Positions 36,003-44,743 of a DNA stretch of 64,000 bases are shown piece by piece. The notes beneath the pieces are model-generated. The model did no database searches, was not told where the DNA came from, and saw only the letters and a program-made list of their open reading frames with translations. A program made the translations under genes and the position numbers. How positions within the stretch are numbered: position 1 is the first letter of the stretch; each line of letters opens with the position of its first letter. Source of the DNA: an uncultured Chlamydiae bacterium (lineage in GTDB: Bacteria; Chlamydiota; Chlamydiia; Chlamydiales; SM23-39); assembly GCA_903893545.1 (NCBI GenBank), contig CAITMJ010000009.1:1-64000 (forward strand). The letters run 5' to 3'.

Positions 36003-36831
36003 GTTCCTCACGTTGACAAAGCCCGGCATCATTATGGGCAATTTAATCACAGCTGCGGCTGGATTTGCCTTCGCCTCCAAAGGGCATTTCAATGGGATTT
36101 TATTCCTCATCATGGTCGTTGGCCTTGGGTGCGTTATAGGCGCCTCTTGCGTCTGCAATAATTACATCGATAAAGACCTCGATAAGATGATGATGCGGAC
36201 AAAAAAAAGAGCCCTTGCAATGGGGACGATCTCTGGGAAGGGCGCGCTTCTTTTCGCCTTTTTTTTGGCTGCCGTCGGCATGACGCTATTCTCTCTTTTT
36301 ACCAACTTCTTAGCGACATCGCTAGCGGCGCTTGGGTTTTGCATCTATGTCGGCCTCTATAGCTACGGCAAGTCCCGCACTCCGTATGCCACTTTGATTG
36401 GAAGCGTCGCTGGAGCATTGCCGCCGGTCATTGGATACGCTGTCGTCAGCAATCGCCTAGATGCAGGAGCTGCATTTCTTTTTTTGATTCTTGTGTTTTG
36501 GCAAATGCCCCATTTTTTTGCGATCGCCATGTTTCGATTGGACGATTATACGGCGGCTAAAATCCCGGTATTGCCGGTGGAAAGAGGAAATGCTGTGACA
36601 AAAGTTCGCATGCTCCTCTATACCATCGCATTTTTGATCGCCACGGTCTTTTTGACGACGGGAATTACCTATCTTCTTGTCGTAGTCCCGCTTGGGATCG
36701 CTTGGATCCTTTTAGCTTGCAAAGGCTTTAAAGCAAGCGACGATCAGCTCTGGGCTCGCCAAATGTTTTCCCATTCTTTGGTCGCAATCACCGCTTTATC
36801 GGTCATGATTACGATCGATTCCTTCCTATAA
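35995..36831 (+). CDS. cyoE: Protoheme IX farnesyltransferase (heme O synthase)
   Basis: 278 residues, UbiA-type prenyltransferase. The first Asp-rich motif NNYIDKDLDKMMMRTKKR and KIPVLPVERG near the second catalytic loop are seen, along with FWQMPHFFAIA. It farnesylates heme b to make heme O for the oxidase encoded upstream. It ends the cyo operon; the following 95 bases are AT-rich with long T runs and hold no gene. Confidence 0.95.
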   Translation: MGKFLTLTKPGIIMGNLITAAAGFAFASKGHFNGILFLIMVVGLGCVIGASCVCNNYIDKDLDKMMMRTKKRALAMGTISGKGALLFAFFLAAVGMTLFSLFTNFLATSLAALGFCIYVGLYSYGKSRTPYATLIGSVAGALPPVIGYAVVSNRLDAGAAFLFLILVFWQMPHFFAIAMFRLDDYTAAKIPVLPVERGNAVTKVRMLLYTIAFLIATVFLTTGITYLLVVVPLGIAWILLACKGFKASDDQLWARQMFSHSLVAITALSVMITIDSFL

Positions 36832-36926
36832 AGTTTTTTTGAAAAAAAGAGCTTTCCAGAAAAAGGGCGTTTCGGTTAAATTCCCTGTTGCATTCTCGTT
36901 TTTTTTTATTGTAAAGGCAAAGAATT

Positions 36927-38543
36927 ATGAACCTCACTCCAGACTCCCACGAACAAACTCCTGAAACTAAAATCCTTGCTGAAAAGAAGGAAGAAACCGT
37001 ACGGGAGATGAGTAGTGAGTTCTGTGAATTTACTCAGAAATTATCCCAGCTTTCCACTCCAGAGGAAAGGGTTGCCCACGGCCTGGCCTTTATGCGCTCT
37101 TCCATCTCTCAAGAGGGGACACCCCGATTTAGAGAGTTCTGGGAAGCGAGAAAAGTCGTCCTCCCTTGTTTTAAAGAAAATATCAACTCGGTCGTCCGGT
37201 CCAAATTGTGGAGCGAATATGTCGAGCTCACGGTCGAAGCGCGCCGATTAAAAGAAATTCTTGAAGAACAGAGCGCCTTTGCGATGGAACAGATCGACCT
37301 GGCTGTCGCCGCTTTGGAAGCAGATGTGACCAATTTTCAGAAGATCCTCGAGCAAACTGGAAAGATCGCTTTCCCGGCAGAATCTCCGACGATTCAAGCA
37401 AAAGAGGCAAGTTACAACCAAATTCAACGCGAACTCAATTTACTCAACACCTTGGCTAGCCGTTTAAATGGCCTTCGAAAAGAAGTGATCAAGACCGATA
37501 TGCGCATGCGCTTCAAAACGAAGTTCTTCAAGCGCCTCTCTGAGATCGGCGATCATATTTTCCCAAAACGGAAGCAACTCATCGACCAAATTTCCCAGGA
37601 ATTCCAAAAGGATATCGAGCAATTTGTCGAGCGCCACTTCCAGGGCGATCAAGTGGTGGGAGCTCCTTATTTTGCTCTTCGCGAAGAGATCAAAGCCCTC
37701 CAAGGGATGGCCAAAATTTTGACCCTTTCTAGCGGCGTATTCAATCGCACAAGACTCTCTTTAAGCGAGTGCTGGGACAAGATCAAAGTTCTCGAAAAAG
37801 AACACAAGAAAGAGATCAATGCAAAGCGGCAAGTTTCGCAAGATAACCGCACTTTGATCGAAAAGAAAATCCAAGAACTCGCAACAAAGTCTGCAGAATT
37901 GCCCCTCCAAGAACTCGACCGAGCAATCGAAGAGATCTCAAGAGAGATGCGAGATGTAGAGCTTCATCGCGCAGATGTCTTTGCTCTTCGCGATATGCTC
38001 TCAAACCTTCGGGCGCCGCACCTGGCAGCTCAAGTAGAAAAGAGCAAAGCCCTTGAAGAAGCTGAGCGAGAAAAACTCCGCTTGAAGCGAGAAAGAGTTT
38101 TAGAAGTCAAAGAAAAGATCGCAACGCTGCTGAAAGATGGCGCTGCAATGACTCTTGAACTTTTCGAAGAAGCTTCTAGCGCTTTAAAAGAAGAAGTCAA
38201 GCAGTTAAACGCAAACAAGATCGATCAGCAACAGTTCGATCGCTTGCTTCGTCAACTCAAAGATCTCCTCTCTGAATGCAAAGAGAAGAGCCTTTTGAAC
38301 CTCAACGAAGACGATCGCAATGCTCTTGAGAACCTTCGCACCGTGCTCGATCAGAAGAAAAAGCGCCGCCAAGAGATCAAAGAGCAAATCGAATCATATC
38401 GCCGCGCTCTTGGAAGTTCGAACCTTGATTTTGAAAAGGGGATGCTCTACAGCGAACAGATGGAACAAGAGCGAGAACTTTTGGATCGAACGAACAAGGG
38501 AATCGAAGAAATTGAGCAGAAGATTGCCCAATTAGAAGGTTAA
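36927..38543 (+). CDS. Conserved chlamydial coiled-coil protein of unknown function
   Basis: 538 residues, extremely rich in Glu, Lys, Gln and Leu, with long heptad-repeat stretches (for example residues 390-440 and 500-538) and no signal peptide. It is predicted to form extended coiled coils in the cytoplasm. By position, between miaA and rsfS, it corresponds from memory to C. trachomatis CT768, a protein of similar length. No enzymatic motif is visible. The function is unknown. Confidence 0.75.
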   Translation: MNLTPDSHEQTPETKILAEKKEETVREMSSEFCEFTQKLSQLSTPEERVAHGLAFMRSSISQEGTPRFREFWEARKVVLPCFKENINSVVRSKLWSEYVELTVEARRLKEILEEQSAFAMEQIDLAVAALEADVTNFQKILEQTGKIAFPAESPTIQAKEASYNQIQRELNLLNTLASRLNGLRKEVIKTDMRMRFKTKFFKRLSEIGDHIFPKRKQLIDQISQEFQKDIEQFVERHFQGDQVVGAPYFALREEIKALQGMAKILTLSSGVFNRTRLSLSECWDKIKVLEKEHKKEINAKRQVSQDNRTLIEKKIQELATKSAELPLQELDRAIEEISREMRDVELHRADVFALRDMLSNLRAPHLAAQVEKSKALEEAEREKLRLKRERVLEVKEKIATLLKDGAAMTLELFEEASSALKEEVKQLNANKIDQQQFDRLLRQLKDLLSECKEKSLLNLNEDDRNALENLRTVLDQKKKRRQEIKEQIESYRRALGSSNLDFEKGMLYSEQMEQERELLDRTNKGIEEIEQKIAQLEG

Positions 38544-38582
38544 TGCTAGAATTTGTGTTCCTAATCGAACGGAGGAACCACA

Positions 38583-40724
38583 ATGAACGCGCGAACCGAA
38601 ACGATTTCCGCATCTAATAAAGCAGCTATTTTCCATCCAAAACAGGCGCCTCATCGACACGATGTGCTCTTTAAGGCGCGCGTTTTTGACCCAAGTGTTC
38701 AAGAACTCTACCTCCCGAAAAAAATCGTGCAGCATTTAGAAGAAGTTCGAGCGGGAAAAGTCCGTTTCGACACTTCTTATGCCGATATTATCGCTGAAGG
38801 CTTGAAAGACTGGGCGCTCAAAAACGGCGCAACCTCCTATACTCATTGGTTCCAACCTCTCACCCATTTGACTGCTGAAAAACACGATTCTTTTTTGGCC
38901 TTTGATGGAGATAAAGCCACCTTTCGTTTTCGCGGCAAGGAGCTTCTCTTTGGAGAACCCGACGCTTCCTCCTTCCCCTCAGGAGGTCTTCGCGCCACTC
39001 ATCAATCGAGAGGCTATACTACTTGGGATCCTGCCAGCATGCCTTTTCTTTGGGAAAGCGCTGAAGGGTTGACCCTATGCATTCCAGCCCTTTTTTATTC
39101 CCAAAAAGGAGCTTCTCTCGACCATAAAATACCCTTGCTCCGCTCTGATCAAAAGTTGCAGCATGCCGGCATGCGGCTTCTCTCTCTTTGCAAAGTCAAA
39201 GCGGGCGCCGTATTTTCCACTCTTGGCATCGAACAGGAATATTTCCTCATCGATCGAAGTCTCTATGCATTAAGACCCGATCTCGTCCTATCCGGACGCA
39301 CCCTTTTTGGCGCAAAACCGGCCAAAGGACAGGAGCTCGAAGATCATTATTTTGGTCCCATCCAAGAAAGAGTCATGGCTTTTATGCGGGACGTTGAAGA
39401 GACCGCGCTAAAGCTCGGCATTCCCGTAAAGACAAGACACAATGAAGTAGCCCCTGCGCAGCATGAAGTCGCGCCTCTTTTTGAAAAGGCAGCTCTTGCC
39501 TGCGATCACAACATGGCGCTCATGGAAGTGATGAAGCAAACGGCGGCAAGGCTCGATCTAGCATGCCTTTTCCATGAAAAGCCTTTTGCGCACATCAACG
39601 GCTCGGGCAAGCACAATAACTGGAGCCTTGCGACAGATACTGGACTCAACCTTCTCGACCCAAAGGGAAACAGCCTTGTATTCATCATTCTTCTGACAGC
39701 GATTTTGCGCGCTGTTCACGAGCATGCAGGCCTTCTCCGCGCCTCCATTGCATCTGCGGGCAACGATCATCGCCTGGGAGCTTCTGAAGCCCCTCCTTCG
39801 ATCCTTTCCGTCTTCTTGGGCGATGCGCTGCAGAAGATTGTCCAAGAAATCATCCAAGAAAAACCATTTTCTCCCTTGACCGCAGAGAAAATCGATATTG
39901 GCCTGGAACATATCCCGCATCACGACAGCGATCTTTCAGATCGTAATCGCACCTCCTTCTTTGCCTTTACCGGTAATAAGTTTGAGTTCCGCGCTGTTGG
40001 TTCGGCTGCAGCCTCCGCCCTTCCAGTTTCCATTCTCAATGCGATCATCGCAGATAGTTTAGAGCTGATCCTCGATGAGATCGAAACTGCGCTCAAAGGC
40101 AAAAAACAATGTTCTCTTGAAGTGGCCCTTCCCATTTTGCGAAAACACCTCACTGTCGCCTCTGCTGTTCTTTTTGAAGGGAACGCCTACTCAGAAGAGT
40201 GGCACAAAGAGGCAAGTGATAGGGGACTTTTAAACATCGCCCGCAGTTTTCATGCGTACGATCAATTTCGCCAGCCAAAGTCGATCCGCGTTTTAGAAGA
40301 TGTCCTATCTGAACACGAGATCGAAAGCCGTTTTGAGGTTTTTGTCGAGCAGTACGCAAAGGCGATGACCATCGAATCCAATCTTATGCTCGAGATGTTT
40401 CAAACCCAAATTGTTCCGGCCACCCAGCAAGACCTCCACCGTCGCCTCAGCCTTCTTCAACTGGGAATAACCTCCCATCATCAGAAAAAACTCGCGCATC
40501 ATATCAGTGCGCTTCTAGATGAGGCAATTGCGCTTGGTGAAGAGATTGTCCTCTTCAAAACGCAATCGGCTGATTTTGGCTGGGAAGCAAAAGCCAAAGT
40601 TTATTGCGAGCTTATCGCTCCAAAAATGGGTGAAATGCGAGGAAAAGTTGACCAATTAGAGCAACTCGTAGAAGATAATCTTTGGCCGATGCCAAAATAC
40701 CGAGAGATGTTATTTCACTTATGA
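38583..40724 (+). CDS. glnN: Glutamine synthetase type III
   Basis: 713 residues, the length of type III enzymes. Characteristic segments are FPSGGLRATHQSRGYTTWD, TLGIEQEYFLID, RHNEVAPAQHEVAPLFE, FAHINGSGKHNNWSL and FEFRAVGS. The enzyme makes glutamine from glutamate and ammonia with ATP. GGAGG precedes the ATG. It sits inside the otherwise conserved coiled-coil-rsfS neighbourhood, so it is an insertion or retained gene relative to C. trachomatis, which depends on host glutamine. The stop overlaps the next start. Confidence 0.95.
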   Translation: MNARTETISASNKAAIFHPKQAPHRHDVLFKARVFDPSVQELYLPKKIVQHLEEVRAGKVRFDTSYADIIAEGLKDWALKNGATSYTHWFQPLTHLTAEKHDSFLAFDGDKATFRFRGKELLFGEPDASSFPSGGLRATHQSRGYTTWDPASMPFLWESAEGLTLCIPALFYSQKGASLDHKIPLLRSDQKLQHAGMRLLSLCKVKAGAVFSTLGIEQEYFLIDRSLYALRPDLVLSGRTLFGAKPAKGQELEDHYFGPIQERVMAFMRDVEETALKLGIPVKTRHNEVAPAQHEVAPLFEKAALACDHNMALMEVMKQTAARLDLACLFHEKPFAHINGSGKHNNWSLATDTGLNLLDPKGNSLVFIILLTAILRAVHEHAGLLRASIASAGNDHRLGASEAPPSILSVFLGDALQKIVQEIIQEKPFSPLTAEKIDIGLEHIPHHDSDLSDRNRTSFFAFTGNKFEFRAVGSAAASALPVSILNAIIADSLELILDEIETALKGKKQCSLEVALPILRKHLTVASAVLFEGNAYSEEWHKEASDRGLLNIARSFHAYDQFRQPKSIRVLEDVLSEHEIESRFEVFVEQYAKAMTIESNLMLEMFQTQIVPATQQDLHRRLSLLQLGITSHHQKKLAHHISALLDEAIALGEEIVLFKTQSADFGWEAKAKVYCELIAPKMGEMRGKVDQLEQLVEDNLWPMPKYREMLFHL

Positions 40725-41239
40725 AAATAGGTTTTTTAGGGGGAAGTTTTGACCCCATTCACTTCGGGCATTTGGATTTAGCGATCCAAATGCTTGAAAA
40801 ACATGGTTTGGATGAAATCCTGTTTTGTCCTGCGTTTTGCTCTCCTTTCAAAAAAGATCGACCCCCGCATGCTTCAGCAGAGCATCGCCTAGAAATGCTC
40901 CGGCGGGTTTTGGCCGACGTTCCGCATATTCGCCTCACTCCGATTGAATTAGAGCGCAGCGAGATCTCCTATACAATCGACACCCTCAAGAGTTTGAAGC
41001 GGCCGGACGCGCAATACCGACTGATTTTGACCAAGGAAAGCGCAGCCTCCTTTGCAAATTGGAAGCAGCCCGAAGAGATTGCCCGCTTAGCCCCGCCTCT
41101 CATCGGAGAGAAGACCTTCTCTATGTCTAGCACGGAAATACGAGAGCGGCTCAATAAAAAACTTTACTGCGGACACTTAATTCCTGAAAAAGCTCTGTAC
41201 TATATCCAGAAACATCAACTATACTTACCGACCGTATGA
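40721..41239 (+). CDS. nadD: Short NadD-like nicotinate-nucleotide adenylyltransferase
   Basis: 172 residues from the ATG at 40721, which overlaps the glutamine synthetase stop; a longer frame from 40682 adds residues inside that gene. The nucleotidyltransferase motif GGSFDPIHFGHLD and the C-terminal SSTEIRERL are intact. However, the segment that usually carries GxD followed by W reads LTKESAASFANW, and roughly 25-30 residues usually found before SSTEIR are missing. It should adenylate nicotinate mononucleotide for NAD synthesis, but the changes leave activity in doubt. The stop overlaps rsfS. Confidence 0.75.
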   Translation: MKIGFLGGSFDPIHFGHLDLAIQMLEKHGLDEILFCPAFCSPFKKDRPPHASAEHRLEMLRRVLADVPHIRLTPIELERSEISYTIDTLKSLKRPDAQYRLILTKESAASFANWKQPEEIARLAPPLIGEKTFSMSSTEIRERLNKKLYCGHLIPEKALYYIQKHQLYLPTV

Positions 41240-41625
41240 AGAAAACACAGCTTGAAACGTTAAATCTTATCGCCCAGGTCATCTATGACAAAAAGGGGAT
41301 AAACATTCTTGCACTCGATGTCCGAGGCTTATCTAGCATCGCAGATTATATTCTCATAGCAGAAGGGAATGTCGATCGACATGTCACTGCAATTGCCAAG
41401 ACAATTGTCGATGAATTGCACGAACGGGGGATCAATCCGGTCCGCGTCGAAGGTCTCCAAACCGGGGACTGGGCAGTACTCGACTATGCCGGCATTATGG
41501 TGCATCTTTTTATGCCTGGTTACCGTCAAAAATATTCTTTAGAGAAGCTTTGGTCTGAAAGTAAGATTGTCGACCTCGAAATCGAGGTTTCTAAGTCGAT
41601 TCTCGGTCAAGCGCATCGCAATTAG
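41236..41625 (+). CDS. rsfS: Ribosomal silencing factor RsfS (Iojap)
   Basis: 129 residues. Family features are DVRGLSSIADYILIAEGNVDRHVTAIA and GDWAVLDYAGIMVHLFMPGYRQKYSLEKLW. RsfS binds ribosomal protein uL14 and blocks subunit joining when nutrients are short. The nadD-rsfS pairing is common in bacteria. From memory the C. trachomatis counterpart is CT769, next to fabF as here. Confidence 0.95.
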   Translation: MKKTQLETLNLIAQVIYDKKGINILALDVRGLSSIADYILIAEGNVDRHVTAIAKTIVDELHERGINPVRVEGLQTGDWAVLDYAGIMVHLFMPGYRQKYSLEKLWSESKIVDLEIEVSKSILGQAHRN

Positions 41626-41656
41626 TATCAACGACTTGTGTAAGTGTTTTTTCCGG

Positions 41657-41685
41657 TTGAGAAAGTCCGTCCAATATGGTATGAT
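41657..41685 (+). promoter_or_regulatory. Predicted sigma70-type promoter for fabF
   Basis: TTGAGA (41657-41662) and TATGAT (41680-41685) are spaced by 17 bases, with the start of transcription expected near 41692 and GGGAGAA just before the fabF ATG at 41721. Confidence 0.6.
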
Positions 41686-41720
41686 GTTGGCCGATAAAAG
41701 GAACTTTTTGGGAGAAAGCC

Positions 41721-42986
41721 ATGACTCAGACTCAGAAAAAACGGATCGTAGTGACCGGAATGGGCGTTGTTTCCTGTTTTGGAAATGATGTCGAAGCCTT
41801 TTACGATCAACTTTTACAAGGAAAGAGCGGGGTAGTTCCGATTCAAGGATTTCCCGTCGCCGACTATCCGACCCGTTTTGCTGGCGTAGTCCGAGATTTC
41901 GATCCGGGCGAGTACATGGATAAAAAACAGGCACGCCGCGTCGATCCATTTATCCGCTACGTCATGGTTGCTGGGAAAAAAGCCTTAGAGATGGGTAACC
42001 TCAACCAAGAAGCTCTTGAGAAGCTCGATAGAAAAAGAGCGGGCGTCATTATCGGTTCTGGCATGGGCGGAATGAGCGTTTTTTACGATGGAGTCGATAC
42101 ACTCCTCAATAAAACGTACCGAAGACTAACCCCATTTTTTGTCCCTTTTATCATCACCAACATGGGCGGAGCGCTCCTTGCTATCGACATTGGCTTCGAA
42201 GGGCCGAACTATTCGATTTCTACCGCTTGCGCCACCTCTAACTATTGCATTCACGCAGCAGCACAGCAGATCCGCGAAGGAAAAGCCGATGTTATGCTCT
42301 GTGGAGGCGCTGAAGCGCCGATCAATCCGATTGGACTTGCTGGGTTTGTTGCGATTAAAGCCCTTTCGACGCGCAACGACGATCCAACCAAAGCTTCTAG
42401 ACCTTGGGACCAAAATCGCGATGGTTTTGTCATGGGCGAAGGGGCCGGAGTTCTTCTTCTAGAAAGTCTTGAACACGCCCTTGCTCGCGGAGCTCCAATC
42501 TACGCCGAATACCTCGGCGGCGCAGTCAACTGCGATGCTCATCACATGACCGATCCTCGTCAAGATGGAGAAACAGTCGGCCGCTGTATCGAAGAAGCAT
42601 TAGCCGATGCAGGCGTTGCCAAAGAACGGGTCAATTACATCAACGCACACGCTACCTCCACTCAGGCTGGCGATCTTTGTGAGATCAACGCCATCCGAAA
42701 AATCTTTGGACCCCATGCAAACAACATCAAAATGAACTCTACAAAATCGATGACCGGCCATTGCCTCGGCGCTGCCGGTGGGATTGAAGCGGTTGCGACG
42801 ATCCAAGCGATCCGCACAGGAAAACTTCATCCGACAATCAATCTCGACACCCCAGAGCCCCTTCTCGAAGGGTTTGACGTGATTCCGAATCATGCCAAGG
42901 AACACACCGTCGACGTCGCTCTTTCCAATTCCTTTGGTTTTGGCGGGCATAATTCAACCATCGCCTTTGCAGGCTATAAACCATAA
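41721..42986 (+). CDS. fabF: 3-oxoacyl-[acyl-carrier-protein] synthase II
   Basis: 421 residues. The condensing enzyme triad is present: Cys in STACATSNYCIHAA, His in NAHATSTQAGD, and His in KSMTGHCLGAAGG, together with the GFGGHN tail. FabF elongates acyl-ACP in type II fatty acid synthesis. It has its own promoter and is followed after four bases by the Nudix gene. Confidence 0.97.
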   Translation: MTQTQKKRIVVTGMGVVSCFGNDVEAFYDQLLQGKSGVVPIQGFPVADYPTRFAGVVRDFDPGEYMDKKQARRVDPFIRYVMVAGKKALEMGNLNQEALEKLDRKRAGVIIGSGMGGMSVFYDGVDTLLNKTYRRLTPFFVPFIITNMGGALLAIDIGFEGPNYSISTACATSNYCIHAAAQQIREGKADVMLCGGAEAPINPIGLAGFVAIKALSTRNDDPTKASRPWDQNRDGFVMGEGAGVLLLESLEHALARGAPIYAEYLGGAVNCDAHHMTDPRQDGETVGRCIEEALADAGVAKERVNYINAHATSTQAGDLCEINAIRKIFGPHANNIKMNSTKSMTGHCLGAAGGIEAVATIQAIRTGKLHPTINLDTPEPLLEGFDVIPNHAKEHTVDVALSNSFGFGGHNSTIAFAGYKP

Positions 42987-42990
42987 CCTC

Positions 42991-43416
42991 ATGGCGCCAA
43001 GACAAGAAATATCCTTTGGAATCATCCCCTTAAGAAAATCCTCCGGCACTTGGGAAGTTTTCCTCATTCAACACGCCAAAAGCCGCTATTGGGGATTTCC
43101 CAAAGGCCATGGTGAGACAGGGGAAACTCCTCAAGAAGCAGCTCTTCGCGAACTCAAAGAAGAGACCAATTTAGAAGTGACATATTATCTGCAAAAAGAG
43201 CCGTTAGAAGAGCAGTACTGTTTTCGCATAGAAGGGCGCCAAGTATTTAAAAAAGTCTCCTATTACGTCGCTGAAGTAACAGGCGAAGTGATCTTGCAGG
43301 CCAATGAAGTGCAAAATGGGATGTGGGTCAAATTTTCCGAAGCTATGGATAAAGTGACCCATTCTGAAGGGAAAGCAATTCTGACCCAAGTCGAAAAGAT
43401 CTTAGAGAAACTCTGA
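42991..43416 (+). CDS. Nudix hydrolase, probable diadenosine tetraphosphatase
   Basis: 141 residues from the ATG at 42991; an upstream in-frame ATG lies inside fabF. The Nudix box reads G-HGETG-E with RELKEETNL (Asn in place of the usual Gly). WGFPKGHGETGET resembles the Ap4A hydrolase subgroup. From memory the syntenic C. trachomatis gene CT771 encodes an Ap4A hydrolase. The next gene starts on its stop. Confidence 0.88.
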   Translation: MAPRQEISFGIIPLRKSSGTWEVFLIQHAKSRYWGFPKGHGETGETPQEAALRELKEETNLEVTYYLQKEPLEEQYCFRIEGRQVFKKVSYYVAEVTGEVILQANEVQNGMWVKFSEAMDKVTHSEGKAILTQVEKILEKL

Positions 43417-44165
43417 TGGTGTGGTTTCTTAAAACACAAAAGCAAACCTTTCTACAGCCGCACGGAAAACTCGAAGTCTTTGTTCGTCACTGCTTTTTTT
43501 CCACGATTAGTCAGCATAAAAAAAGATTCCCTGATTTCTCTCGCGAAAAATGCCACCAAAATCTCATAAATACAATCGATAAAGCCAAGGCCAACCTCAC
43601 CTTTTTCCTCGATACGGCCAAAGGACAAGACCATTTCATCAAGCGGGAAGAAAACGTGATTGAAATCCAAGCGGGGAGCGAAGCTACCTCCTTCCTAAAG
43701 CTCTTAGACCACATTGAATCCCTCTCCCTCCATCCAGATACAGTCCTCTATTTTGTCGAAGACGATTATCTCCATAAAGCTGGCTGGGTCGATGTTTTAT
43801 TCGAAGGAATTGCGATTGCCGATTACGCAACCCTCTACGACCACAAAGACAAATACTCTCAAAATTTAAAATCGCAAATTTTCCATACAAAAACCTGCCA
43901 CTGGCGCATCACCCCATCGACGACACAAACCTTTGCCGTTCGTTGGAAAACGCTCCGAGAAGATCTTCCGATCCATCGCAAATTCTCCCAAGGGCGCCAA
44001 ATCAGTCAAGATCACCAAAAATTTCTTCAACTCTCCAAACGCGGCCGCGTGCTGATCTCCTCCTTGCCTGGGTATTCTACCCATGCCGAGCCGGAATTTG
44101 CCTCGCCTTGCTGCAACTGGAACCAAATACAGGAGTTTTCATGCAAACACTCGCCCTCGAACTAA
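43416..44165 (+). CDS. Putative glycosyltransferase-like protein
   Basis: 249 residues. TVLYFVEDDYLHKAGWVDVLFEGIAIADYATLYDHKDKY resembles the region of GT-A glycosyltransferases where an acidic EDDY (DxD-like) binds the metal and nucleotide sugar. No signal peptide. Its C-terminus overlaps the start of bioY by 25 bases, an uncommonly long overlap, so the last residues may not be conserved. Its acceptor is unknown. Two further glycosyltransferases follow bioY. Confidence 0.6.
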   Translation: MVWFLKTQKQTFLQPHGKLEVFVRHCFFSTISQHKKRFPDFSREKCHQNLINTIDKAKANLTFFLDTAKGQDHFIKREENVIEIQAGSEATSFLKLLDHIESLSLHPDTVLYFVEDDYLHKAGWVDVLFEGIAIADYATLYDHKDKYSQNLKSQIFHTKTCHWRITPSTTQTFAVRWKTLREDLPIHRKFSQGRQISQDHQKFLQLSKRGRVLISSLPGYSTHAEPEFASPCCNWNQIQEFSCKHSPSN

Positions 44166-44692
44166 AAAAAATCCCCACTTGGGTCAAAGATACAGCCCTT
44201 GTCATCGGCGCTAGCATTCTCATTGCGCTCTCGGCTCATTTTGCGATCCCTTTTAAGCCGGTCCCCCTCGTTCTACAAGGCTCTCTTATCCTCGTACTCT
44301 CCGTTCTTCTCGGTAAAAAACGAGCTCCTGCTGCAGTGGCCCTCTTCCTTGCACAAGGCGCTGCCGGTCTTGCCGTTTTCCCACCAGGCCTCTTAGGGCT
44401 TGCTCGCTTCGTTGGTCCTACTGGCGGATACCTCCTCGGTTATCTCATCGCCTCCTACGTTGTTGGAAAAGTTCTCGAAATGCTCGGCCAAAGAACTCTT
44501 ACCAAAGCCTTTCTCGCCATGGTTGCCGGCAACGCAATCATCTTCCTCTTTGGAGCTGCGTGGCTCTCTTCCTTTGTCGGCGGAGTCAAGCAAGCGCTTC
44601 TCCTCGGCGTTATTCCCTTCATCCTCATCGATCTTCTAAAACTCACCCTCGGCCTAAAAGTGTTACAATGGATCGGCTGGGTTAAACGCTAA
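44141..44692 (+). CDS. bioY: Biotin transporter BioY (ECF S component)
   Basis: 183 residues from the ATG at 44141, preceded by AGGAG; a longer frame inside the previous gene has no support. The sequence is hydrophobic with six helices. Family motifs are FKPVPLVLQGSLILVLSVLLGKKRAPAAVALFLAQGAAGLAVF and GPTGGYLLGYLIASYVVG. BioY captures biotin at the inner membrane. No AT module is nearby, so it uses a shared module elsewhere or works alone. Confidence 0.93.
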   Translation: MQTLALELKKIPTWVKDTALVIGASILIALSAHFAIPFKPVPLVLQGSLILVLSVLLGKKRAPAAVALFLAQGAAGLAVFPPGLLGLARFVGPTGGYLLGYLIASYVVGKVLEMLGQRTLTKAFLAMVAGNAIIFLFGAAWLSSFVGGVKQALLLGVIPFILIDLLKLTLGLKVLQWIGWVKR

Positions 44693-44710
44693 GTTTTGAC
44701 TTTGCAACTT

Positions 44711-44743
44711 ATGCGCATTTTGAGAAACTACCAAAATGCGCAT
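44711..44743 (+). promoter_or_regulatory. Perfect 11-bp inverted repeat overlapping a start codon
   Basis: ATGCGCATTTT at 44711-44721 and AAAATGCGCAT at 44733-44743 form a perfect stem with an 11-base loop. The downstream arm contains the ATG at 44736 of the next gene, and a second ATG begins at 44742. There is no T-run after it, so it is more likely a translation-controlling hairpin than an intrinsic terminator, although a terminator role after bioY cannot be excluded. Confidence 0.6.
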
